From assembly GCA_949752735.1 (NCBI GenBank), contig OX457039.1:21870830-21934829 (forward strand): a stretch of DNA of 64,000 bases. Reading direction: 5' to 3'. This DNA comes from Lumbricus terrestris. Taxonomy: Eukaryota > Annelida > Clitellata > Crassiclitellata > Lumbricidae. This document shows, one piece after another, positions 22,820 through 33,420 of this stretch. Under the pieces are notes generated by a model. That model was not told the DNA's origin. It did not search any database and was given only the letters and a program-made list of their open reading frames with translations. Each line of letters starts with the position of its first letter. Position 1 is the stretch's first letter. The position numbers were made by a program, and so were the translations under genes.

Positions 22820-23745
22820 CCCTGCAGGGTGTGCACAAGAAAGACTGCCGTTTGTCTCGCACTGCCTTGTCGAATGCACTGTCAGACAAAGCTGTACACT
22901 TCGGATGAAACCATTCGCGACATGCTGTGCACTGGATCATCCCCTGCCCTGGTAAATGCATCTGTCTACATGAACAATAAATTTTCTGCTGCAGGTTGAA
23001 TGAAATGGCCTTTCGGACAGTTCTGTGGGAAAGACTTGGAAACGGTGTTATGTGTTTAACGACAAAACAGTGTAACAAATGCTTTCTCAGTCTGTTTTGT
23101 TCATACACCACATTAACTGGATCCTGATCCATACAAATGCTGGTTGCATATGCTAGAGCCAGCAATCCACAGTCAACTCCACCCTTCTGTCGTTCAACAT
23201 TCATACACTCCATAGCGATAGCAGATTCGGCACTAAGACAAAGTGCTGCTATTTGGTTCTTGATGCTGACGGTTGGTAATTGATGCAAGCTATCGTAGAT
23301 GCGCACAGTATTCTTGCAACAGTTTTTTGATGACACTGTAACCCAATGATTACTGCCGTTGAAAAGTACTTGACAAAACACCTTGTCTTTACAATGGATA
23401 CGCAGAGCCTCTACCATGAGTGGATCAGACAGGCCGTCAACATCGGGAAATTCTTTTCGCAGCAAGAGTTGGCCAGCATGTATTATCCTGTCATTTAACC
23501 AATCACTGTCTGATTCCAGTATTTTTCTGTCGGACTCATGTAGCATTAATTCTCGGATCCAGAGTGGGTCTTCAGTTCCATCCGGTGATTGCTGCAATGC
23601 TCGCAGCAGATCATCTTCGTCCAGCGTAGTGTCAACTCTAATAACGTCAACAAACCTTCGCCTAATCTTCTTGGGTGTAGACGTCGCTAAAGGTGCAGCC
23701 CGGCACTTGAAAGCGTCTGCCGCGTCTGCACTTGGTTCGTCATTG
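22800..23745 (-). CDS. ULP1/SENP-type cysteine protease with PHD finger, main exon
   Basis: Acceptor TACACAG|C ends just above 23745; the frame is open to a TAA at 22800-22802 (about 314 codons). The start NDEPSADAADAF joins upstream mini-exons in phase. The C48 protease core has WLNDRIIHAGQLLL, GSNHWVTVSS (His), VRIYDSLHQLP (Asp) and KGGVDCGLLALAYA (Cys), the standard ULP1 His-Asp-Cys order. After about 60 residues comes a Cys4-His-Cys3 PHD-like finger: YCSCRQ, IQCTACREWFHPKC and FLCTPC. Known ULP1 proteases cut SUMO or related modifiers in the nucleus; PHD fingers read histone tails. All key residues are present, so it may be active. The same class of protease is carried by some plant Mutator-like and by KDZ elements. 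It lies downstream of the transposase on the same strand. Confidence 0.85.
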
Positions 23746-24314
23746 CTGTGTATTTACAAGAACATTACATCTAACTGAAACAGCTTCAAAAATTGCATAC
23801 TCCACCACACATCAGAGTAAATGAGGTTGCCTTTATAAAAAAAGGCTAAAGTAAGTCGAGTTGTAATAACATCGTAACTGTGTGATATGCAACAATTTCA
23901 AGTCATTTTCATTTCACAAAATGTGAAAAATAAGGAAATGAAAAAATGGAAAGAATTAAAGAAATGAGAAAAAAATTTAAGAAATATAAAAATTTAAATT
24001 TCTTTTAAAATAGGAAAAATTATGAAATTAATAATTTAAAAAAGGGAAAAAATGAAGAAAATGAAGAAATTACAAGATGAAAAAAGAACAAAATGTTTAA
24101 AAAATTGAAATCATAAATGTTTAAAAACATGAGAAAAAAGGAAAATGTAAAACAACAAAATAAAGAAAAGAAAGAAAAAGAAAGGAAAAAGATCCCAAAA
24201 CAAAATAAAAACAAGAAAAGAATTTTTTTGAAACAGACAGTAAAATAAAAACATTCACGGATACCAGAGATATTCTAGTATATAGGCCTGCCCTGTCCAT
24301 CGTCTGTCACTAAC

Positions 24315-24398
24315 CAGCTCTCAATGTCCGGCAGAAATGAGTCGTCCTTGACCAATGGGGTTGATGGTTTAGACGGCAAATGCACTTGTTTCGGAGTC
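24315..24398 (-). CDS. Protease mini-exon, copy 1 (84 nt)
   Basis: Acceptor TTCTTATTAG|G and donor AGCTG|GTTAGT bound 84 nt encoding TPKQVHLPSKPSTPLVKDD, SFLPDIES. It enters and leaves in the same phase, so any number of copies keeps the frame. Confidence 0.65.
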
Positions 24399-24602
24399 CT
24401 AATAAGAAACATAAAAAAAAGCACTCGTACACAGAAGTTTTCAGGAAGTCAGCGGTATTCGCTTTAGTTTCTTGCAATTAACTATCATAGTGACATGTGT
24501 CTGATGCTCATAATTTCCATTCAATCGACCGTACGACACCAATCAACTTCATTACCCATTTAGGACGGACAAGTAAAATATTACAAAAAATTGAAATAAG
24601 AA

Positions 24603-24935
24603 ATGTTTCAGAACTTTGGCTGTGCTCCGTCATACTTGCGTGATCTTTGCTGTCCAGTCTCTGACGTTGCAGCGCGTCGTGTACTTCGCTCTTCGGCTAG
24701 GGGTGAACTTCTGGTCCCGCGGGCCCGCTTAGCTATTAAGCAGAGCCGTGCTTTCTCGGTTGTGGGGCCTACAGTCTGGAACGACCTCCCGATTACGCTT
24801 CGCTCTCTACTTGTGGCCCATCCGGCTGGGTTCTACAAGTCTCTGAAGTCTTTTTTCTTTGTTCGTGGTTGGGCTGGGAGCGCCTCTGAGTAGTTTCTTG
24901 AAGGGGCGCTATATAAATGCTATGAATGAATGAAT
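24603..24935 (+). pseudogene. L2/CR1-like LINE 3' end
   Basis: Codes YLRDLCCPVS, ARGELLVPRARLA, SRAFSVVGPTVWNDLPITLR and ends GWAGSASE-stop. The 3' UTR GAAGGGGCGCTATATAAATG is followed by (ATGA)n. This is the conserved LINE tail LVPRA, R.FS..GP..WN.LP. It is inserted inside the tandem exon block. Only the 3' tip is present, so the copy is 5'-truncated. Confidence 0.88.
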
Positions 24936-25087
24936 GAGAAAAAAGGAAAATGTAAAACAATAAAATATAAAAGAAATAAAGAAAAATAAAGGAAAAAGGT
25001 ACCAAAACCAAAACAAGAACAGAATTTTTTTTGAAATAGACAGTAAAATAAAAACATTCACTGCCCTGTCCATCGTCTGTCACTAAC

Positions 25088-25171
25088 CAGCTCTCAATGT
25101 CCGGCAGAAATGAGTCGTCCTTGACCAATGGGGTTGATGGTTTAGACGGCAAATGCACTTGTTTCGGAGTC
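25088..25171 (-). CDS. Protease mini-exon, copy 2 (84 nt)
   Basis: Same splice sites and same peptide as copy 1 (KQVHLPSK). The downstream intron differs because a 30-bp block after the exon is missing here. Confidence 0.6.
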
Positions 25172-25571
25172 CTAATAAGAAACATAAAAAAAGCACTCGT
25201 ACACGCAAGTTTTCAGGAATTCAGCGGTATTCGCTTTAGTTTCTTGCAATTAACTATCATAGTGACATGTGTCTGATGCTCATAATTTCCATTCAATCGA
25301 CCGTACGACACCAATCAACTTCATCACCCATTTAGGACGGACAAGTAAAATATTACAAAAAATTGAAATCAGAAATGTTTAAAAACATGAGAAAAAAGGA
25401 AAATGTAAAACAATAAAATATAAAAGAAATAAAGAAAAATAAAGGAAAAAGGTACCAAAACCAAAACAAGAACAGAATTTTTTTTTGAAATAGACAGTAA
25501 AATAAAAACATTCACGGATACCAGAGATATTCTAGTATATAGGCCTGCCCTGTCCATCGTCTGTCACTAAC

Positions 25572-25655
25572 CAGCTCTCAATGTCCGGCAGAAATGAGTC
25601 GTCCTTGACCAATGGGGTTGATGGTTTAGACGGAAAATGCACTTTTTTCGGAGTC
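25572..25655 (-). CDS. Protease mini-exon, copy 3 (84 nt)
   Basis: Acceptor TTCTTACTAG|G, donor GTTAGT. It encodes KKVHFPSK in place of KQVHLPSK. The open frame and splice sites are intact. Confidence 0.6.
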
Positions 25656-26055
25656 CTAGTAAGAAACATGAAAAAAGCACTCGTACACGCAAGTTTTCAG
25701 GAATTCAGCGGTATTCGCTTTAGTTTCTTGCAATTAACTATCATAGTGACATGTGTCTGATGCTCATAATTTCCATTCAATCGACCGTACGACACCAATC
25801 AACTTCATCACCCATTTAGGACGGACAAGTAAAATATTACAAAAAATTGAAATCAGAAATGTTTAAAAACATGAGAAAAAAGGAAAATGTAAAACAATAA
25901 AATATAAAAGAAATAAAGAAAAATAAAGGAAAAAGGTACCAAAACCAAAACAAGAACAGAATTTTTTTTTGAAATAGACAGTAAAATAAAAACATTCACG
26001 GATACCAGAGATATTCTAGTATATAGGCCTGCCCTGTCCATCGTCTGTCACTAAC

Positions 26056-26139
26056 CAGCTCTCAATGTCCGGCAGAAATGAGTCGTCCTTGACCAATGGG
26101 GTTGATGGTTTAGACGGAAAATGCACTTTTTTCGGAGTC
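26056..26139 (-). CDS. Protease mini-exon, copy 4 (84 nt)
   Basis: Same coding variant as copy 3 (KKVHFPSK). It is the first mini-exon in transcription order. Confidence 0.6.
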
Positions 26140-26353
26140 CTAGTAAGAAACATAAAAAAAACACTCGTACAGGGACGTTTTCAGGAATTCAGCGGGATTC
26201 GCTTTAGTTTCTTGCAATTACCTATCATAGTGACAATTGTCTGATGCTCATAATTTCCATTCAATCGACCATAATTATGACACCAATCAACTTCATTACC
26301 CATTTAGGACGGACAAGTAAAATATTCAGCTGATTTCACATAACATTAATCAC

Positions 26354-26425
26354 CTTTCCAAATGCTCAATGCTGGACTGTGCACGCTTCATCGGCTGTTC
26401 AGAACAATTTAACTCGCCACCATTC
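26354..26425 (-). CDS. Upstream protease exon (72 nt)
   Basis: Acceptor TTTCTAACAG|G and donor GGAAAG|GTGATT bound 72 nt encoding NGGELNCSEQPMKRAQSS, IEHLE. It enters and leaves in the same phase as the mini-exons. An internal Met could be a start; otherwise a further 5' exon, or splicing from the transposase gene, is needed. Confidence 0.5.
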
Positions 26426-26582
26426 CTGTTAGAAACATTTGAAGTACGCAGATAATTGATTAGGTTTTACAACACAGCAGTGACGTCATTTCAGGTTTGT
26501 CCAGGGTTGGGGGCGGCAAAACAAATTGTATTCGTGGACGATAAAGTTGTGGCCCTGTTTTGGTTCCTTAAATCTTTTAAAA

Positions 26583-26651
26583 ATTACAAAACCAAACCTC
26601 ATAGAGAAGCATATAGTTATTTGCTTCTCTGTGAGGGTTGGTTTTGTAATT
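26583..26651. repeat. Imperfect hairpin (miRNA-like or tiny MITE)
   Basis: Arms of about 33 nt, TTACAAAACCAAACCTCATA and its complement with four mismatches (GAGGGTTGGTTTTGTAA), are separated by a loop of about 4-6 nt. Size and pairing resemble a miRNA precursor, but a short palindromic MITE is equally likely. Confidence 0.4.
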
Positions 26652-26968
26652 TGCAAATGCGCTGACATACATGTTATAATTTGGAAATGTCCTGAAGATC
26701 AGGGGAACAAAGAACCATTATTTCGTCAAATCCAATTATAATTACTAATATACACCATATCTATAAAGTTCAAAATCTGGAAATCATGGTGGGGCAATTG
26801 CCCCCTGCCTCTCACCCAATGACGTCCCTGTAACACAGCACTTGCATCAACAATTAAAAAGCATCAAATAATGGTGATCTCTGACAAAGAAGATGTGCTG
26901 ATTAATAAACTTAAGTCGGATATAGGTGGCAATGAAGTATTCATGTTTCAAAGAGTAATGGAGGAAAC

Positions 26969-27146
26969 TTAAAGTGCCCATAAAAGTAAATGCAATGACC
27001 TCCAGGTGTGCATAGCTACATTGATAGAGAAGGATAAATGTTCGCTTAAAACAAACTGAAGTGTGCATTCGGCGTCCCGAGCTGCAATGTAGGTCAGGTC
27101 CCCAAGACGAGGTTTCTTTCGACCTGAGACTTTGTCAGCTCTCTTT
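26969..27146 (-). CDS. Transposase exon 5
   Basis: Acceptor ACTTGTGCAG|AAAGAG. It codes KRADKVSGRKKPRLGDLTY and stops at 26969-26971. An internal, weak donor at 27000 (CTGGAG|GTCATT) is in phase with the protease exon at 26425. Confidence 0.7.
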
Positions 27147-30100
27147 CTGCACAAGTTATACAAAAGACAGGTGCCAATGAAGTAAACAATTTGCAAACAA
27201 CAGACAATATTCAAACGTTAAATTACAACAAGTGTGCATCTTGTCAAGTCATATGTAATTGAGATGGTAGGTACAATTTTATGGTGATACTGAGTAAAGA
27301 ATATAAGAAGAAAACATAAGAGTTTCATCTACAATATCAAGACAATGCTTTGTCTATTTGTTGCCATAGAACTTATGGTAATTCGGCATTGTGGTTAAAC
27401 CAAAATGAATACTAACTTACACTGCCTATTTAATTTTTTCTGTCATAAAAGTGCTATACCTTGATCGCTTTCTCAAAGTGCTGAGCATCAGAACTTTACG
27501 TTCAACAATTGCCAATCCAATGCTTCGCATAGCTGCAATGATGTGACAACACCTTTTCGAAGCCGGACACGTGCAGGATTCCTTTGGAAACAAATGCACT
27601 GCATGCGTATCACCACCACCCGTTGTTACTGTAAAGACTTGCTGTTGTGGAACGTGGCATACGGTTAGGCTACTAGCGAGCACATTGATAGATGCAGGAA
27701 TTGGTTGCTTGGTTTCACCAGACAGAGATGCTCGCAATCTGTCCATCATCGCACATATGTCATGCTCTGAATAGTCCTGAGCAGACTGAGCTGTAGCCAC
27801 ATTCACAGCTACAACAAATGTACAAAAACGTAAGAAATTGTCTGAAATTACTGGACTTCTGCTACCGTATTGTTACTGGCAGCGATGGCAGTCAACTGGA
27901 AGTATTCTTCAAACATAAATTGCTACTGTACAGATCTCATTTTGTAACTTCCTTTTTTGTCATCATTGTCATCATAACGTAAGTTTGGTATCTTGCTGCT
28001 GTGTACACATTGTATGATAATAACATGCCGTGAGTAAACAAAGATTAGTAGGAAACAGTTACCATTGCAAGCTTGATCTCTAAGGAAGCTACCTCAATTT
28101 GTTTGCTTTCAGTTGAAACTACACGTTGAAAGTTGTAATTACACATGGTAAAAAAATAGTAAAAGAGAAATGTAATTACTCATCTCTTAAGCAGAAAATT
28201 GTAACATAGTTGTTGTGCAAAGATACTAACAGCAGGTCTTTGTAGTGTCAACAGTGTAAGGTCCAAATCCTTTTAGGCTCCTTGTGATTTGCGACTTGTA
28301 AAACACCTGCATCTTTTGCAACACCAAAACCATTGCATCAATGGAAACTTCTTGCCAGTCCTGGTGGCGCTTCAGGACTCCATTGAACGATTCTGAAATA
28401 TTGTTTGTGACCGATTCCAGAGAGCTGTTAAGTGATTTCAGGTAACCAGTGTATGCTGAAAGAACTCTAGTTGACAAGTATCTGGTGTAGTAATCCTTGA
28501 AAAGTTCAGTCCAAGTAGTACTGAGAGTCAACAATTTGGACTTGTACTCCTCCAACGCTTGACACTGTAGCAGCTCATGAATGGTACTCTTGTAAATGGC
28601 AATCTCAGTTGCGCATACATGGTGTTTCTTCAGCCATACTTCAACGTCAGTGAGAATATGATTCCAGCATGACACCATATTCCAGTGCGGAAATGTCGAA
28701 TTTATTGCATTAACAGCAGCCAATTCTCCATCGGTGACGACAATGGGAGTAAAAGTGGATGTCACATGCTTTTTCAAGTTCTTGAACAATGTCAGATGTG
28801 TCTCTTCAAATTTTCGGTCATGAACAAGAAAAGCCACGGGGAAGCAAGGGCGTTCGACGAAAGCTTCAACCTGCGCCACCAATGCCGATATGTAGAAGTC
28901 TCCAAGATTGAATGTTGTGTCATAGGACAACATAAACAATGATGCCTTCTGCATGACTTCAGTGAAGAATGGCATACCACAAGTCACAATCAGATCGGGA
29001 TAGGTTGTGATTGACCAAACGAATCCTGGTAGCATGTAAGCCAATTCATGAAGTGTTACAAAGTCGTCCTTGGACACTTTAGCGGCAGAGTTGATCGACG
29101 TCTTAAAATAAGACACTTGATTGACATTTCTAGGCTGAAATTGAACAGGCTCGCAGGTGGTCTCAATCTGCACATTCTTGAAAGTGTCATGACCACTTTT
29201 AAGCTTTGCAACGAGAGATGGAGCACTTGGAAGGAAGTTGATGCCTCGTGTAGAATTACCTACATGCAACAGTTAATTAAATTATCAATGATTTACAGTA
29301 ACTCTGTCAGACACTGTTACAGTCAACTCTCTGTAATGGACTCCTTGACCCTGAAAATACTAAAATCGACGCTTAATTTGTTACTGTAGCTTATATGTGA
29401 GCTCATAGATGCAAACTTGTTACTTTTGGCTGCTATCTTGAAGTCTTTGGAAATTTTAGCTGGCTCCCCTACTAACAATAATTAATTAGGTGAGGGGAGG
29501 GGGAGAGGGAGGTAGGGATGGAGATGGAGTGCTCTTTTCAGCCACTGCAACGCGTGGCCGGGTATAAGTGTTTATTCTCAGCAGCGTTTAGTTTTCTTTA
29601 TTCCACATCTCTGCGGCACCTCAGCTGTTGATTTGGAATTAGCAGTAACAACACTGCAACACACATAGGCCTAGACCCAAAAATTATCAGACATCCGACC
29701 CGATTTTTTGTCAGCGGTGCAGTTTTTCAGACGGGGTCAGCCGGTGTCACAAAAATAGAGTAGGCCTACCTCCCGTATTAATCTTATTTCCCCAGATGAA
29801 GAACAGTTGAAAATGCCACTTCCGCGTGCATTTATTTTTGCAAATTGACTTCCATCTGCTTCTTTGAACGATGACACTAACGGGTATAATGTTTATTCCC
29901 ACCATATAGAAAACTTTGTTTGCTTTTGGTTTTAGAGCACTTAGAACATTTAGAACACTTATAAGAATTAGCACTTAGGCTAGAGCCACTAAATGAATGA
30001 TAGCTTTAAGGGGATCGAATATTCCGTGACACAGGCATGGGTGGATTTAGCAATTGGCTTGATGTAAACCACCCTCCCCGCCCCTCCTGGCTGTATGTCA

Positions 30101-32983
30101 GAGCCCCTAAGACCAGACGCGCTGGTCGTGGAGGGTTGCCATAACAGTGCACATCATTCATTCTAGGTTCAACTGTTTCTCCCAAATAGTTATGTTCTGT
30201 CTATATATGAGTGGAGAGGGGCCGGAGGAGTAAAGAGAAACACACACAACATCGACCGGTTTGCCATGGAAGATTGACACGTGACCCTGACTTGACCCTC
30301 ACCGAGCTTACTCTCCCATTCTGTTTCTCCCAAATAGTTATGTTCTGTCTATCTATGGTACATGTATATGAGTGGAGACGGGCCGGAGGAGTAAAGAGAA
30401 ACACACACAACATCGACCGGTTTGTTTGCCATGGAAGATTGACACGTGACCCTGACTTGACCCTCACCGAGCTTACTCTCCCATTCTGAAATGTTTATAC
30501 TCATACCGATGCAGACTAAAAGTTCCAAAGTCCAACAGAATCTTCCCCCCCCCCCCCATGCACAAGCCAATGAGTCCTCATAATTTTAACATCCCAACAC
30601 AACCAGCCAGCTGGCTGTGTTTGGATGACACCCTTAAACAGGCAGCCTATCAATTTCATTGTAGGTCTATAAGCTTTTACGTGTAACCTATCTTCATTTA
30701 TTATTATTGCATCAGAAACATTCGAGTGACAAACCGCAATCAATGAAAAGATACAGGGGCCTAATATTTTATTTTTTCTAAGATAAAAGAAGCTTAATTA
30801 GGCCCTATGTTATTATATATTTTAAAATATTGCATGGGCCTACTAAAACGAGCGGTTCCGTTCATAGGGCTATCAAGTTTCTTCTACCCTCGATGCGAAT
30901 TCTCCTATATTTCGTCTCCTCCGTCCCTGTGATATATTGCCCGACTGACTCACAACGTGTAGTAGATGGGGTTACAGTTCAACGAACCTTGTGACATCTC
31001 AGATAAATTATATATATATGGATTGGCATTCTTCTTTCATCTAGCGGGGTATGATTAGAAGGTGTGACATAACATGTGCCAGGTGGCATCTACAGGAAGA
31101 GCTTATTATTTGGAGACTATCGCTCTAACCAACTTCAGCCAGTGTCAAATATGCTTGTGTATATTTATGCAAATGTATATATATATGTGTGTATATATTT
31201 ATTCTTACGCATCCTATGTTAATTTTAAATAGTTAACTATATAGAATGTAGTGTTTTCCGATAATCACGAAGCGAAACGTGTTGTAATAATTAGAACAAT
31301 GAAATAATGGACATTCCTCTGCAAATACGCGCAGAATCCAGAGGGGCGCACATGCGCCCCCTTGCGCCCCCCTCCGGACGCCCATGCTTGTATCAGCGTG
31401 GTCGAGTTACGGCGCCATATAATTTTTTCGTAATTATCATTATTATTGGTTTTAGACCACTTAGAACATTTAGAACACTTATAACACTTCTAACACCAGG
31501 ACACCATAGTTAATTAATTAGCATTTTAAATATATACTCACTCTTCCTTTTTACCCAAATAGCTGTCTCGTTAATCGTGCTATTTAGTCTCGCTAAAGGA
31601 TAGTCTAGCTACTAATCTAAGAGCCCAAGGCTTAGATTGCCCACGTGCCCCCGGCCAGGTTGTTACGCCACTGTGAATACTATGATACTTGTACCAGCTT
31701 TCTCCATTAACTATAACAACATAAAAGTCCAGGTAATCCTTACCATGAGGAAAATCGACAGCTTCCTTTTCATCACCAACGTAATGTATAACCAAGAAGT
31801 CTGGTTCATTCAATTGTTGATATACAAATTTCTTGAATGTCCCTCTTTTCCCATCTGGCAGACATATCTGGTAATGAATTTTTTTCACCAAAGGTCGATT
31901 TCTTGGGATTAAACTTGACCCATTCTGGCGGAATCGGTAACCATCAGCCAACCAATCTTCTGCAATTTAGGTGAAAGCACAAAGAAAAATGATATTGGCA
32001 TGAATTTAGTTATGCCTCATTTTATATTTCTACGGCACAGAAGCACATAACAATATGTTCCCTAAACAGTCATGGTGCAAAAATCAAACCATTATGTAGT
32101 CGATGAAGAAAAGGGATCTGATGGTTTGTTCCATTCTGCTGGGCCAGCAAGGGTGAATGCTCGCTTTCAAGTTCTCTCAATGAGCGCATGATGGCAACAG
32201 TTCAATGTGATGAAGAACATAGTTCTTCATGAGATGAAATGTACGAGGATGAGGATTACAATTAAACATGAAGGTCAAAATTCATCAGAATCATCATGTA
32301 CATTTACTAACCCTAACCCTTAAAGACATTTACTCAGAAGCTAACCCTAACCCTAAAAGACATCTACTCAGAAGCGCTCCCAACCCAAATATTGCGAAAA
32401 GCAATAGTCTTAAGAGTGGTGTAGATTGATGAAGAAAAACAATACTCTTAAGAGTGGTGTAGATTGTAGAAGACATTACAGTGGCCTGAATCCCGTTCCA
32501 TGTGACAGGGCCCTTTGAAAAGAAGGCACAGCACTCAGAAGTAAAGGTACCAGAAACAAGGGAGCAAATGAGACAGAGCGAGAAAAGCTAGACCAAGGTA
32601 GCTACTCCACAGGTAGTAATGCGCTGCTGCAGTGGAAGCCAGTCCACAACATCTCTCATGTAATCATAAATAGGTCTAAACTTGGGGATCACGGCCAACC
32701 GCCTGCGATGTCATAGGACGACGTTAAACTGTGGATAAATAAAAGAAATAATTGGAGAAATAAAATTAATAATAAAACCAATCCGGCGCGCAGTAAGTGA
32801 GCAAAATAATAACGGTTATTAGTAATGAGAGAATATATTACTGCTTTTTCCGCCGTTTGTGTTAACAATAAACACATCTCCGCCGTCGGGCTTGGAAAGT
32901 CTTTCGACTGCCTCCGATCGTCTTGTATTTAGGATATCGATAACTTTATCGATACTTAAATTTTCAGCTTTAAGTAACGCCAT
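26969..32983 (-). CDS. Mutator-like transposase, five-exon model (about 637 aa)
   Basis: Exons 32983-32842, 31959-31744, 29259-28231, 27808-27460 and 27146-26969 join with matching phases (142+216+1029+349+178 nt = 638 codons). N-terminal residues 1-120 (GYRFRQNG, KKIHYQICLPDGKRG, FKKFVYQQL, LVIHYVGDE) resemble a CG-1-type DNA-binding domain; this is my inference. The DDE core follows: SYDTTF (Asp233), VVTDGE (Asp296), SCWNH (Cys317/His320) and NNISESFN (Glu409). A SWIM finger CTCPASKRCCH is at 541-551, then a basic RKRADKVSGRKKPR tail. All catalytic residues are present and no stops occur, so the gene may be active. It reads away from the right TIR; a CCAAT/E-box module lies just upstream. 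Confidence 0.85.
27460..27808 (-). CDS. Transposase exon 4 (SWIM finger)
   Basis: Acceptor TTGTTGTAG|CTGTG, donor ATCAAG|GTATAG. It contains C-x-C-x5-C-x-H (CTCPASKRCCH). Confidence 0.82.
28231..29259 (-). CDS. Transposase exon 3 (DDE core)
   Basis: Acceptor GCATGTAG|GTAATTC, donor CTGCT|GTTAGT. It holds all three acidic catalytic residues and the C-x2-H motif. The donor is weak but phase-correct. Confidence 0.85.
29260..31743. other. Transposase intron 2 with nested repeats
   Basis: Non-coding. 29735-29985 is a dispersed repeat related (inverted) to 53091-53340, with TTAGAACATTTAGAACACTT. 30176-30322 and 30323-30486 are a recent tandem duplication of about 150 bp (GTTATGTTCTGTCTAT, AACATCGACCGGTTTG, CACGTGACCCTGACTTGACC). 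A C-run lies at 30546-30557. 31440-31490 has another TTAGAACATTTAGAACACTT copy. Confidence 0.7.
31744..31959 (-). CDS. Transposase exon 2
   Basis: Acceptor AAATTGCAG|AAGATTGG, donor CATG|GTAAGG. It codes DWLADGYRFRQNG through EAVDFPH, the main part of the CG-1-like domain. Confidence 0.8.
31960..32841. other. Transposase intron 1
   Basis: Non-coding. Contains two short CTAACCCTAACCCT tracts (32310-32365) and a duplicated CTTAAGAGTGGTGTAGATTG (32410-32465). Confidence 0.6.
32842..32983 (-). CDS. Transposase exon 1
   Basis: ATG at 32983 (MALLKAENLSIDKVIDIL...), ending in AAAAAGCA|GTAATA. The only ATG consistent with the frame downstream of the promoter module was chosen. Confidence 0.75.
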
Positions 32984-33027
32984 TGTAACGACGCTACGGA
33001 AAAGAATCGTCTACGATGCGACTCGAT

Positions 33028-33104
33028 ATTTTCGAAAGACACTACGAAACCTCGGATCAGCCACGTGACCGCGCTGACCAATCAGGCTGTGCCCCGATGA
33101 TCCG
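33028..33104 (-). promoter_or_regulatory. Putative transposase promoter module
   Basis: 77 bp upstream of exon 1 with inverted CCAAT (TGATTGGTCAG) and an E-box (GTCACGTGGC). It is duplicated with few differences at 38082-38158, next to the right TIR. Confidence 0.55.
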
Positions 33105-33245
33105 ACGATGGAACAGCGGATGGTAGGGGCAGCCTCCCTTGGGCGTACGGTTCGTAGGGGTGCGATGATTGATGCGTCATGGATAGTAAACTCTTGTCCC
33201 GTTTGAGTTTTCCGGCAGGCACCCGTAGGCCTGGCTTCTGTAGAG

Positions 33246-33420
33246 CAGCGGTTCTCAACCTTTTCACACTGACGGACCCCTTTTTCATTTTTGGTCCCGG
33301 TCACGGACCCCCACCGAAATTTGGCGCCTTTAGCGCATTATCGTGACTGTGCGACTCTATAATCCTATATAATAGTAGGCCTACATGTAGGCCGTATGCT
33401 ACAATACAGCATAGATATGC
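33246..33420. mobile_element. hAT remnant (one end only)
   Basis: Begins CAGCGGTTCTCAACC and continues with ACGGACCCCTTTTTCATTTT and TTTTGGTCCCGGTCACGGAC. It is an inverted match to the right end of the hAT element at 62574-63873. No matching second end was found. Confidence 0.7.

Larger units (their letters stand above)
24100..26335. repeat. Four tandem copies of a ~484-bp exon-bearing unit
   Basis: Each unit has an A-rich stretch (GAAAATGTAAAACAATAAAA), a mini-exon, and CACTCGTACACG.AAGTTTTCAG through CGTACGACACCAATCAACTTC. Copies 3 and 4 are exactly 484 bp apart and nearly identical. Copies 1 and 2 are separated by a LINE fragment. Confidence 0.9.

Noticed and set aside
23383..23778. Plus-strand ORF of 131 codons
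   Set aside because: Antisense to the ULP1 protease exon, whose motifs are unmistakable.
24020..26041. Phe/Leu-rich minus-strand ORFs (FIFLYFFYILLFYIFLF)
   Set aside because: Translation of A-rich intron sequence repeated with the 484-bp unit; not membrane proteins.
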